Below are positions 46,081 through 53,442 of a stretch of DNA of 64,000 nt, piece by piece (the stretch's first letter is position 1; each line of letters opens with the position of its first letter). Where the stretch lies: NCBI GenBank assembly GCA_017432445.1, contig JAFRJC010000137.1, forward strand, positions 203,548-267,547. The letters are read 5' to 3'. Below the pieces are notes generated by a model. It made no database searches, was not told the DNA's origin, and saw only the letters and a program-made list of their open reading frames with translations. Origin of the DNA: Eggerthellaceae bacterium. Lineage in GTDB: Bacteria > Actinomycetota > Coriobacteriia > Coriobacteriales > Eggerthellaceae. A program made the translations under genes and the position numbers.

Positions 46081-46119
46081 GTTATGAAACAATGGGGATG
46101 TTCCCCATTGTTTCATAAC
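46081..46119. repeat. Perfect 18-bp hairpin between methyltransferase and CobW genes
   Basis: GTTATGAAACAATGGGGA (46081-46098) is followed by a three-base loop and its perfect complement (46102-46119). No T-run follows. It lies inside the apparent operon and may set mRNA stability or partial termination, or be a REP-like insertion. Confidence 0.7.
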
Positions 46120-46143
46120 TGAGCAACCTGCAGGAGGTTTACG

Positions 46144-46746
46144 ATGGGAAAGCCGGACGTGCTCATACTGAGCGGGTTCCTCGGGTCGGGCAAGACAACG
46201 GTCCTCGTAAAGCTCGCGGAGCACCTGCGGGCGAAGCGGGGGCCCGGTTACCGCATCGCCATCATCGAGAACGAGATCGGATCGGCGTCGGTGGACTCGA
46301 GCGTCATCTCCGAAGCGGGGTACTCGGTGACCGAGATGCTGTCGGGGTGCGTGTGCTGCACGCTCGTTGGCCAGCTCGTGCCGGCCATCCAGAAGCTTTC
46401 CGAGGAGCTGGAACCGGACCTGGTCGTCCTCGAGGCGACCGGTGTCGCCACGCCGCAGACCATGCGCGACAGCATCGAGAAGTACGGCGGGTGCCCCGTG
46501 CGCATCGCGACCATCGTGGACGCCTCACGCTGGCACAAGATACTGCTCGCGCTCCGCATCCTGCTCGAGGGGCAGGTCGAGCCCGCCGACGTCGTCTGCG
46601 TCAACAAGTGCGACCGGGCCGACGAGGAACAGCTCACGGAGGTGGAGAGCACCGTGCGCGAGATGAACGCCCATGCGCCCATCGTATACATGAGCGCAGC
46701 CGGCCCCGTGAGCGCCGACGACCTCGACCGCATCCTCGAGGGATAA
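46144..46746 (+). CDS. CobW/COG0523-family GTPase (metal chaperone type)
   Basis: This 200-residue G3E GTPase carries Walker A (GFLGSGKTT), the metal-binding GCVCC motif of COG0523 proteins and NKCD (G4 for guanine). It lacks the C-terminal CobW_C domain of longer relatives. The family uses GTP to insert metals, mostly zinc, into client proteins or to help cobalamin enzymes. GGAGG precedes the ATG. Between a zinc-type methyltransferase and a His-rich protein, a role in loading metal on the methyltransferase is a reasonable inference. Confidence 0.82.
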   Translation: MGKPDVLILSGFLGSGKTTVLVKLAEHLRAKRGPGYRIAIIENEIGSASVDSSVISEAGYSVTEMLSGCVCCTLVGQLVPAIQKLSEELEPDLVVLEATGVATPQTMRDSIEKYGGCPVRIATIVDASRWHKILLALRILLEGQVEPADVVCVNKCDRADEEQLTEVESTVREMNAHAPIVYMSAAGPVSADDLDRILEG

Positions 46747-46796
46747 CGCAAAGCAGCGGGACAGCTAATCATCGACGGTATGGAAGAGGGGGCTCC

Positions 46797-47210
46797 ATGA
46801 GCGGGCACGAGCACCACGGGCATTACGGGCACCGGGAGTCGTTCGCCATCCCGGGCGGCGAGGCCTTCCTGGTGGCGGGCGCGCACGACCAGGCGGCTAC
46901 CGTCTCCATGACGTTGTGCCCAGACGCGGGCGAGCGCATTCCTTTTGGGAAGATTGTCGAGAAGATGGAAGCCGTCGCAAGGATCGCGGAGGACGCGGGG
47001 GGCATCGTCGGTCACATCAAGGGCTTCGCACGCGAGGACGAGGCGTACGCGCACGCGTCGGTCACCGAGGCAGGCCGGGCGGCGGAATGCGAGGGCGACC
47101 TGTCGGCCTCCTTCGGGGAGAACGCGGACATCCAGCTCGTCTTCATCGTTCTGCTCATCGGCTGCGACGACCTCGCCGTCATCTGCAAGGAGGCGTTCGG
47201 GGCCCTTTAG
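46797..47210 (+). CDS. His-rich small protein of the CobW operon
   Basis: The ATG at 46797 (GAGGGGG upstream) opens a 137-residue protein starting MSGHEHHGHYGHRE, a run of six His that could bind zinc, nickel or cobalt. The remainder (GGEAFLVAGAHDQAATVSMTLCPDAGERIPFGKIVEKMEAVARIAED) looks like a compact alpha/beta domain with a hydrophobic C-terminal segment (IQLVFIVLLIGCDDLAVIC). I recognise no family. It follows the CobW gene by 50 bases on the same strand and ends near the element boundary. Confidence 0.6.
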   Translation: MSGHEHHGHYGHRESFAIPGGEAFLVAGAHDQAATVSMTLCPDAGERIPFGKIVEKMEAVARIAEDAGGIVGHIKGFAREDEAYAHASVTEAGRAAECEGDLSASFGENADIQLVFIVLLIGCDDLAVICKEAFGAL

Positions 47211-47373
47211 ATTTTCATGGTCGGACCTCCCCACGACGCGAAGGGCCCCGTTGCCGAATACTTTCATTTCATGTGATGAAGCAGTTGCGCTGGAGCCCAT
47301 CCTAATTTCGTTGTCGATGACGGTGAACGCCGTGCTTCAATTAGTTTACGGAGCGTTTTACATTCAGGGTGTC

Positions 47374-47510
47374 CTCTCAAGGCGGAGGTCGCCGGTTCGA
47401 ATCCGGTCGGAGCTACCAGAAACCCCAGGTCAGCGGCTCAAAGCCCTGGCCTTTTCTCTTGCAAACGGCACCATTTCGGCCTTCGTTGGCTAAACGTTGG
47501 CTAAGGATTC
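47374..47510. repeat. Attachment repeat, copy 2 (boundary of elements A and B)
   Basis: This is a 137-base copy of 43135-43271 with one difference. It holds the att core (47374-47420) and element B's left end with GTTGGCTAA at 47486-47494 and 47497-47505. The upstream flank is element A, so the tRNA 5' half is absent here. After 47510 the two copies diverge but still share GGCGAACGGTT. Confidence 0.92.
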
Positions 47511-47544
47511 ATGGTGTCGGCGAACGGTTGGAGCTTTGCTTCGA

Positions 47545-48042
47545 ATGGGGTGTAAGACTTGCGTGAATTATGGGGCTTGGCCATCGTGTGAAGGATGTGA
47601 CACTTGTGACGGGAGTTATCGCCCTCTGCAGATACCCTCAACTCGACTTTCCGGCAGCGCCCCGTTTCATCGCCAGCCCTCCTTCGAGCTCGAGATCGAG
47701 CTCGGTTCGCTGGGGTCTGGCGGTAGGTGCGAGAAGAACGTGCGCAACGGGGCGCTCATCGGGCTGACGGTCTACTACGACACGCCCGACCCTAGATCAA
47801 CAGGATGTTACGCGGCTTACTATCGCGTTCATTGGAGGGGTCCGAAACCCGACTGGGGCAAGTGGAAATATAACGACGACGACAGGGATTTAGCGCTCCG
47901 CAAGGTGATCGAGGAAGATCTTGGGTGGAGCACGGCGACGGTGCGCCGCTGGGTTGACAAGTCAAGCAAGTTCGACCGCAAGGGGATGCCCGGAGTCGGC
48001 AAGGCGATAGTCGTCAGTAGGTCCGGTGGCGATGATTCGTGA
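47545..48042 (+). CDS. Hypothetical protein with N-terminal Cys cluster
   Basis: The ATG at 47545 opens a 165-residue frame that begins MGCKTCVNYGAWPSCEGCDTC, a pattern of CxxC and CxxCxxC pairs that suggests a small zinc-binding module. The remainder (WSTATVRRWVDKSSKFDRKGMPGVGKAI) is basic with no domain I recognise. GGAG is 12 bases upstream. It is the first frame inside element B and may be the residue of a larger gene. Conservation would decide. Confidence 0.35.
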   Translation: MGCKTCVNYGAWPSCEGCDTCDGSYRPLQIPSTRLSGSAPFHRQPSFELEIELGSLGSGGRCEKNVRNGALIGLTVYYDTPDPRSTGCYAAYYRVHWRGPKPDWGKWKYNDDDRDLALRKVIEEDLGWSTATVRRWVDKSSKFDRKGMPGVGKAIVVSRSGGDDS

Positions 48043-48493
48043 ACCCTTCAACCCTTTAGGCGCCACTTTGAAGGGTTGCATGACAACACCCCTTCGCCAC
48101 TTTATTAATAACGGTGAAGGGTTAACCGTCCCAGTAGTCGGGCAGGCAGCGGGGGACGCAGTTTCCCCGCCCTGCATGCCCGCCCAGGCCACGATTCGCG
48201 CTTGTCCTTTCAAACTTGCTCGTCCTTAAAGGGCCGGTGAGCGATGCGACGGCCCTGGACAACGAAGCAAAATTCAATCCTGCGCGAGCTCGGACATATG
48301 GGTGTCGACACGGTTCGCGAGGCAATCCTTTGGGAATGCGGCGTTGTGGGCTTGCGGCTCAATTGACAGAGCGGTCTTTGTCCCAGATGTACCGAGCTCA
48401 TGCATCTGAACGAGGAGATTGCCTTCAACGAGATCCTTGACGATGCAGTATAATTACCTTACTTGGGTGTGGTAGTACACTAGGAGGCAGCAA
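48043..48493 (+). other. Non-coding stretch inside element B
   Basis: No gene is supported. There are stem-forming repeats around CCCTTCAACCCTTT/GAAGGGTT (48044-48078), a further GAAGGGTTAAC at about 48115, and a GC hairpin near 48138-48180. A TATAAT at about 48449 with a strong Shine-Dalgarno (AGGAGG, about 48482) belongs to the next gene. Confidence 0.5.
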
Positions 48494-48778
48494 ATGCCAA
48501 AAGTCATCAGAGTTGAAATCGTCGGAGGGACACAACTGCTGTACTTCGATCAAGCAGTTGATAGGTTAGATTACGATGAAGCAATTGTTCAGGGAAAGCG
48601 ATTTCCTGCTCAAAGCATAATAAACCGGAAAGCTGATGGAACCCTCGAATACTCTAGAACGTCGACGGCAGTTACTGCAGAATTTGGCAATTACCCCAAG
48701 GAATTCTTCCTCAATCAAGAAATCGCCCTCGTTCGCCATGGCGAAGAACCCAAGAAAAAGAAGAAGTGGTTTTGGTAG
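48494..48778 (+). CDS. Hypothetical protein (94 aa)
   Basis: A strong AGGAGG precedes the ATG. The protein starts MPKVIRVEIVGGTQLLYFDQAVDRLDYDEAIV, suggesting a small beta-rich fold, and ends in the basic tail KKKKKWFW. I recognise no family. Base composition is clearly lower in GC than the left flank, as for the next two genes, which indicates separate acquisition. The UDG-like gene follows on the same strand. Confidence 0.55.
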   Translation: MPKVIRVEIVGGTQLLYFDQAVDRLDYDEAIVQGKRFPAQSIINRKADGTLEYSRTSTAVTAEFGNYPKEFFLNQEIALVRHGEEPKKKKKWFW

Positions 48779-48865
48779 CGCCTGAGGTTGTTTACGAGCA
48801 TGACCCGGACGCTTACCTGCCAATCCTTTTGTGAAACATCCTGCTTGAACAATCATTTGGCTGGC

Positions 48866-49570
48866 ATGTTATTTGAAGTCGAATACCATAAGACCTGGGC
48901 CGCCTTCTTTGAAGACCCAGATGTGAAAGCCGCCATCAGCGATATCGAGGCACAAATAGCAGGTCAGGATTTTTTCCCGCTTGTCGACGATGTGCTGCGT
49001 TTCTCATCTGTTGATTTATCTCAAGTACGGTATGTTTTGGTAGGGCAAGATCCATACCATTCCCTAGATAAAGAGCATAGGCGGCCTCAGGCAACGGGGA
49101 GAAGTTTCGAGGCTTACGAGCTTATCGGCGAAGGATGGGACCACCCAATCAGGCAACGCTCTTTGCAGAACATACTAAAGGCCTTGTACTACGCGCAGAC
49201 GGGCAAAAAGGCCTCGTTGCCTCGGATTCGCGAGCTAATCTCGACTGGCGAATTCCATGTGGCACCACCTGGCGAGCTTTTCGTTAACTTGGAACGGCAG
49301 GGAATCCTTTTCCTCAATGCAACCCTGACTGTTCCTCCGGGGGAACCTGGCAAGCATCATATTCTTTGGAAAGAATTTCGCCGTAGGCTTGTGGATTACA
49401 TTGTCACGCGAAAGCCTGATGCTGAATGGATTCTCTGGGGAGACGATGTTAAAAAGCTAATCGGCCCTTTGCCAACGAATGTCAAAACTCACGAATGCTG
49501 TCATCCGCGTCGATTGGAATTTATCGAACAATCAAACATTTCAAGCATTGATGTGAGTTGGGCGGTTTAG
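48866..49570 (+). CDS. Uracil-DNA glycosylase homologue (family 1 type, divergent)
   Basis: The active-site motif GQDPYH (Asp activates water) is intact, preceded by VRYVLV as in UNG. LFLNATLTVPPGEPGKHH matches the UNG LLLNxxLTV block, and the C-terminal HECCHPRRLEF takes the place of the DNA-intercalating HPSPLS loop in an altered form. UNG removes uracil from DNA. The usual Asn and His contacts appear kept. The altered Leu loop and its place in a defence-rich mobile element suggest a specialised role, possibly against modified phage DNA (inference). Start: 48866 fits the family N-terminus, but an upstream TTG (48788) or ATG (48800) in frame is possible. Confidence 0.75.
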   Translation: MLFEVEYHKTWAAFFEDPDVKAAISDIEAQIAGQDFFPLVDDVLRFSSVDLSQVRYVLVGQDPYHSLDKEHRRPQATGRSFEAYELIGEGWDHPIRQRSLQNILKALYYAQTGKKASLPRIRELISTGEFHVAPPGELFVNLERQGILFLNATLTVPPGEPGKHHILWKEFRRRLVDYIVTRKPDAEWILWGDDVKKLIGPLPTNVKTHECCHPRRLEFIEQSNISSIDVSWAV

Positions 49571-49610
49571 ACAATCGGGCAGAGTCAACAGCTATTGCCT
49601 GAGTAGTCCA

Positions 49611-50060
49611 TTACATCCTTGATGCTGTCATCAGGAGTGGGGAAGCGCCCGATACATCTTTCCTGAATGTTGGCAGATACGATATTACGCGCTGGCAGAA
49701 CGAATCGTCTGAATAAAAGAAATCGCGTTCCGCATAGAGGATCGAGTCTTCGGGCGCAATGTGATACTTCACATACTGCTGCGCCGCGTTGAGTGCGTTG
49801 CAAGCTAGATTGTATTGAACGATCTTATCCTTTGAAACGCTGAGCAGCCGAGAGGAAATCTTTGCCCCGTATTGGTCGCTAAACTGGATGAGCGTATCAC
49901 CACCCGCCATCGTGCGCTGTGCATTTGGGATCCCGAGCTTGACTTCCAAGGTGCTCAGCCCGGGAGTCATTCTTGCAAGCTTCTCGTCATATGTGCACTC
50001 AAACCCAGCTTTCAATAGCGCAGAATATAGTTTGCTACAGCTCTGTTGCGCAATCCCCAT
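49611..50060 (-). CDS. Hypothetical protein, possibly frameshifted at its 3' end
   Basis: This 149-residue frame has GGAG before its ATG and no domain I can name; LSTLEVKLGIPNAQ and YGAKISSRLLSVSKDKIVQYNLACNALN suggest an alpha/beta YbjN-like fold. After SDDSFCQRV (near 49695) the sequence loses protein-like character. The next frame reads NIVSANIQERCIGRFPTPDDSIKDVMDYSGNSC to a stop near 49585, which looks like the real C-terminus. A one-base shift is therefore suspected. Low GC content matches the neighbours. Confidence 0.45.
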   Translation of the reverse strand: MGIAQQSCSKLYSALLKAGFECTYDEKLARMTPGLSTLEVKLGIPNAQRTMAGGDTLIQFSDQYGAKISSRLLSVSKDKIVQYNLACNALNAAQQYVKYHIAPEDSILYAERDFFYSDDSFCQRVISYLPTFRKDVSGASPLLMTASRM

Positions 50061-50467
50061 GATTCGTCTCCAATCTTTGCGACAAATTGGACTAGCATTG
50101 GTATGGTTTGACGAGAGGGCTTTTCGACCTGTCAGCGCCGTTGCACATCCCTAATGAAGCGATTATACGACAGACATTACCGCTAGCCGGTCTATACAAT
50201 TGCAAATGTGACGTATTTGACTTTGCTTTACTGAGCGATCTATTGTGCAAAAAATAGTCAATTACAACAGAGGGCGCGCCACGAGGCGTGCTCTTTTCGT
50301 TCCAACTGACCGATTGTCCAAGGAATAGCAAGTTGAATTTGTGCAAGAAAAGTAAGGGCTTTCTTGAAGCGCACGGCAGCTCTCCTTTTATGGAGTGCGT
50401 CATCCTATCGCGAGGCGCGGTATCAGTGCTGTTCGGATCGTCGGGTCATAATCAATCAACATATTCA
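50061..50467. other. Non-coding gap between the hypothetical gene and thsA
   Basis: No gene is supported in these ~400 AT-rich bases. A GC-rich imperfect hairpin with a short T-run (GGGCGCGCC...GGCGTGCTCTTTTC, about 50271-50301) may be a terminator. The region also contains the 3' flank of the Thoeris-like pair, which is transcribed on the minus strand toward it. Confidence 0.5.
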
Positions 50468-51289
50468 TCAACAAATCCCAAACACGTTATTTAACACGAA
50501 ACCGTCTCTTCTTTTACAAACGATATGGAGCTTGTTTGGCTTCTTCATCTTCTTGGAACTCAGCCTATAAGAGCCGACCATGATGTCAAGAAGCTCCTGT
50601 TGGGTGAGATCCTTGTCGAACCGCGTGATCCTTGACCCCAGTACTGGAACATACACGTCTTCGGTCCCGTGGTGCATGTCCAGTTGCGCCCAGAGGGCAT
50701 CAAGGCATGCGACGTATTCGTCGTAGGTGAGGCAACCCAGGCCGTTGCTATCGAGCTTGGCGAAGGCCATCAGGAGATATCGCCCGTTGGGAACAATCGT
50801 GCCGGGTTTGTATCTCAATCTCCCGTCGTGCCGCGGCTTCTTCTCCGGTTTCACCCCGGCTTTCCCGATCAGATCTTGCACATCGACCTCCGGATGCCTG
50901 AGCAAGTATTGACCGCAAATCGAATCCGGCTTGACGTCGGAGGGGGCGTCCCCGATTCTATCAGTGAAGCACTCGTCGAAATTCACGACCACTTTGCCTT
51001 CAGCGACCTCGAAGATATCGCCGTACTCGACCTGGATGGAGTAGTTGTCACCCACGATGGAGACCTTACTCCTATGCTTTCTGTAGCAGGAGTACGCGAT
51101 GTTGAACAGGGCGAAGATTGACACGCAGATCACTACACGCCACAAGACAACATTTGCCCAAACCGGCCATGCGGCATTGACCCTGAAAGAGCTGAAGCTG
51201 CTCTCGGGGACAACGGCCATGACAAGGGCCATTGCCGCATAAGCGATTGCGTTTGCCCTACTGGGCAAAATCCTTCCCAGTTTACTCAT
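50468..51289 (-). CDS. thsA: Two-TM plus macro-like (DUF6430) effector, type II Thoeris ThsA candidate
   Basis: The ATG at 51289 overlaps the upstream thsB stop (ATGAGTAA), giving 273 residues. Two membrane helices occupy about residues 12-28 and 43-66. The cytoplasmic C-terminal part (YSIQVEYGDIFEVAEGKVVVNFDECFTDRIGD..., KPGTIVPNGRYLLMAFAKLD..., GSYRLSSKKMKKPNKLHIVC) is the macro-like DUF6430 domain found beside TIR proteins. In type II Thoeris, ThsA has 2TM-macro architecture and is activated by an ADP-ribose-derived signal made by ThsB. It would disrupt the membrane when triggered. Assignment is by architecture and neighbour. Confidence 0.8.
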   Translation of the reverse strand: MSKLGRILPSRANAIAYAAMALVMAVVPESSFSSFRVNAAWPVWANVVLWRVVICVSIFALFNIAYSCYRKHRSKVSIVGDNYSIQVEYGDIFEVAEGKVVVNFDECFTDRIGDAPSDVKPDSICGQYLLRHPEVDVQDLIGKAGVKPEKKPRHDGRLRYKPGTIVPNGRYLLMAFAKLDSNGLGCLTYDEYVACLDALWAQLDMHHGTEDVYVPVLGSRITRFDKDLTQQELLDIMVGSYRLSSKKMKKPNKLHIVCKRRDGFVLNNVFGIC

Positions 51290-51890
51290 ATCCAAGGACT
51301 CTCTTGACGAAGGCGTAATTGCCGACGCGGTTACCCAAGGCATCCCTCACCCAGAACGGCTCGGCGCAATCCCCGCATCCTTTCATGTAGGACGGCAGCC
51401 ATCCGATTTGGCGGTTGAGCGAATTGTAGACGACGATGATTTTCTTGCCTCTCCGTTGAGCTTGCCTGAACTCATGCTCGATGTATGAGAATGTGTTGAT
51501 GTTTCCGAGGTCACCATCAGGATCAGGGTCCGAAGTCAAAGGCCATTTGCAGATGGATTTGCCGTTGGCGTTCTGCTTGTACGGGGTGCAATTGCAGTAC
51601 GCTCCTGTGCTATTCCTTCTGCAGGTGCTGCCGGCGACACGGGAGGCGGTCTTGTCTCCGATGATGAATATAACTGCCGAGGAGGCGTTGATTTGCCGGT
51701 TGAATTCCTTCTTGAGGTCACACGGACGGCAGTCGGGGTCGTTCACAACGCTACCAGAGATGACCTCAGCAGTATCGACATAGTCCACCTTGTGCTTGTC
51801 GTCTTTCCCCCACGAATGGAGAACGTCGACTACGTCTCGATCGCCATCGCTCGGCGAATAGTCCGCACTTATGTAGACGCGCTTGCTCAT
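51282..51890 (-). CDS. thsB: TIR-domain protein, type II Thoeris ThsB candidate
   Basis: The ATG at 51890 has GGAGG upstream, giving 202 residues. MSKRVYISADYSPSDGDRDVVDVLHSW starts the TIR fold, SSAVIFIIGDKTASR is the second conserved strand, and SYIEHEFRQAQRRGKKIIVVY carries the likely catalytic Glu. A Cys-rich insert (GSTCRRNSTGAYCNCT) lies in between. TIR proteins of this kind cleave NAD and make a nucleotide signal after sensing phage. It is translationally coupled to the 2TM-macro gene and diverges from the RloA gene. Confidence 0.82.
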   Translation of the reverse strand: MSKRVYISADYSPSDGDRDVVDVLHSWGKDDKHKVDYVDTAEVISGSVVNDPDCRPCDLKKEFNRQINASSAVIFIIGDKTASRVAGSTCRRNSTGAYCNCTPYKQNANGKSICKWPLTSDPDPDGDLGNINTFSYIEHEFRQAQRRGKKIIVVYNSLNRQIGWLPSYMKGCGDCAEPFWVRDALGNRVGNYAFVKRVLGYE

Positions 51891-51941
51891 TGTTCCTCCA
51901 ATCAAGAGATTTATATTTGACGATATTTTCGTCTTTTATCG

Positions 51942-51982
51942 AATGTTAACATTTGACGGTTTTCTCGTCAAATGGTAACATT
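51942..51982. promoter_or_regulatory. Palindromic operator in the thsB / rloA divergent region
   Basis: AATGTTAACATTTGACG (51942-51958) and CGTCAAATGGTAACATT (51966-51982) are inverted copies with one mismatch. A smaller GACGATATTTTCGTC lies just before (about 51919-51933). The 154-base gap is AT-rich and must hold both promoters. No regulator gene is adjacent. Confidence 0.6.
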
Positions 51983-52043
51983 TATCGCGATATAGTCAGA
52001 TACACCCAAACGGTGCGGGGTCTGCCGGAACCGGAGGAAGGCG

Positions 52044-53441
52044 ATGTTGATAAGGTTTTCGTTCAAAAACTTCAAGTCCGTGGGATTGGAGCCCCTCACA
52101 CTGGAAATGGTCTCGTCCGCGAAGGTTAGGACGCTCAAAACCCACGTTTGCGCCTCCTCGAAGAGGGTTAAGGTGCTCAGAAACGCCGTGGTCTACGGCG
52201 GAAACGCGGCTGGTAAGACTACGCTCGTGCGCGCTCTCTCGTTCATGAAGGTAACAGTCCTTGAAGGCATCCTGCCGCAAGTCGGTGCGAGGGAGTTCTG
52301 CCGCTGCGGGAAGGGATTGGCAGAAGAGGAGTCGACGTTCGACATCCAGTTCAAGGTCGGCGAAGACGTGTTCGACTACGGATTCAGCTGTATCCTGTCG
52401 AGATTGGAAATCAGGTCAGAGTGGCTCTACTTGCTGGGATCATCGGCGAAGCCGGTGTTCAAGCGTGGCAGAGCTGAGGGCGTCTCTTTCGGCAAGTGGC
52501 TGCTGGACAAATGCGAGGACATGGACCGATTCAGACTCAACGTGTACAGGGAGGACTTCCTGGATGAACCCGCAGCGAAATCGAGGCTATTCCTAGCATA
52601 CATGGCAGACGGGAAAGGCCTGAGACCCGGATCGTCCCTGTCCGTGTTCCCGGAGGCAACGTCTTGGTTCTCGTCCTGCCTTGACGTCATAGACGCGGGC
52701 CAGCGGACCCAGACGACCGAGTTCTACGCCGACGACAAGGGGCTGGACGCCGTGGCTGAGGTGCTTTCGTCCTTCGACACGGGGGTCGACGGCCTAAAGA
52801 AAGAACGGGTTCCCATCGGCGAGCTCGACAAGTACGTTCCGGAAGCCCTCGTCCTAGCTATCAAGGAAGTGCTCAGGGGAAACGTTCCGAAGGGCGACGA
52901 CGACCGCACCGTACTCACTGTGCGCAACGACGATGTCTTTCTCGGCGTTGAGCGGACGGGTATGAACGAACCCGAGGCGGCCATACTCCGGACGACCCAC
53001 GAGGGCTCGTTTTTCGACTTCGACTTCCACGATGAGTCGGACGGGACGAGGCGCCTCTTCGACTTCATGGACCTTCTGTTCACGAAGAGCAAGGATCGCG
53101 TTTTCGTGGTGGACGAACTCAACAGGAACTTCCATCCCATGCTCACGCAGCACCTGGTAGAGCTTTTCAACGAGGTCCACGCGGACGACGACTGCCAGCT
53201 TGTCTTCACAACGCACGAGAACGACATCATGTCCTACAAGTACTTCAGACGCGACGAAATCTGGTTCGTCGAGCGTGGCGATGAAGGCCTTACGCGGCTA
53301 TACCCGCTCGACCAGTTCGCGTCTGGCGACGCGCGCTCAGACGCACGCCTTAGCAAGAGGTACCTCGAGGGGCGCTACGGCGGAGTACCGGTCATAAATC
53401 TCTCCCGAGCACGCGCGGCGCTTGGTATTGAGGAGGACTAG
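52044..53441 (+). CDS. rloA: AAA-family ATPase, RloA/AbiLi-like
   Basis: This 465-residue SMC/RecF-like ATPase has MLIRFSFKNFKSVGLEPLTLEM at its N-terminus, Walker A GGNAAGKTTLVRAL at about residue 52, Walker B VFVVDELNRNFHP and the switch His in VFTTHEND. These are features of the AAA_15/ATPase group that includes RloA and AbiLi. With RloB it forms a two-gene abortive-infection-type system (AbiL). GAGGAAGGCG precedes the ATG. The next gene starts two bases after its stop. The mechanism is not established for this pair. Confidence 0.82.
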   Translation: MLIRFSFKNFKSVGLEPLTLEMVSSAKVRTLKTHVCASSKRVKVLRNAVVYGGNAAGKTTLVRALSFMKVTVLEGILPQVGAREFCRCGKGLAEEESTFDIQFKVGEDVFDYGFSCILSRLEIRSEWLYLLGSSAKPVFKRGRAEGVSFGKWLLDKCEDMDRFRLNVYREDFLDEPAAKSRLFLAYMADGKGLRPGSSLSVFPEATSWFSSCLDVIDAGQRTQTTEFYADDKGLDAVAEVLSSFDTGVDGLKKERVPIGELDKYVPEALVLAIKEVLRGNVPKGDDDRTVLTVRNDDVFLGVERTGMNEPEAAILRTTHEGSFFDFDFHDESDGTRRLFDFMDLLFTKSKDRVFVVDELNRNFHPMLTQHLVELFNEVHADDDCQLVFTTHENDIMSYKYFRRDEIWFVERGDEGLTRLYPLDQFASGDARSDARLSKRYLEGRYGGVPVINLSRARAALGIEED

Positions 53442-53442
53442 C

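Larger units (their letters stand above)
43181..47420 (+). mobile_element. Element A: integrase-less cis-mobilizable element in tRNA-Glu
   Basis: It is bounded by the tRNA-Glu 3' half on the left and the core copy at 47374-47420 on the right. It shares its left end with element B but lacks integrase, excisionase and mobilization genes. Its cargo is a PucR-type regulator and the URO-D/CobW/His-rich operon. This layout is the CIME type, that is, an element that lost its recombination module but kept att ends. Confidence 0.65.
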
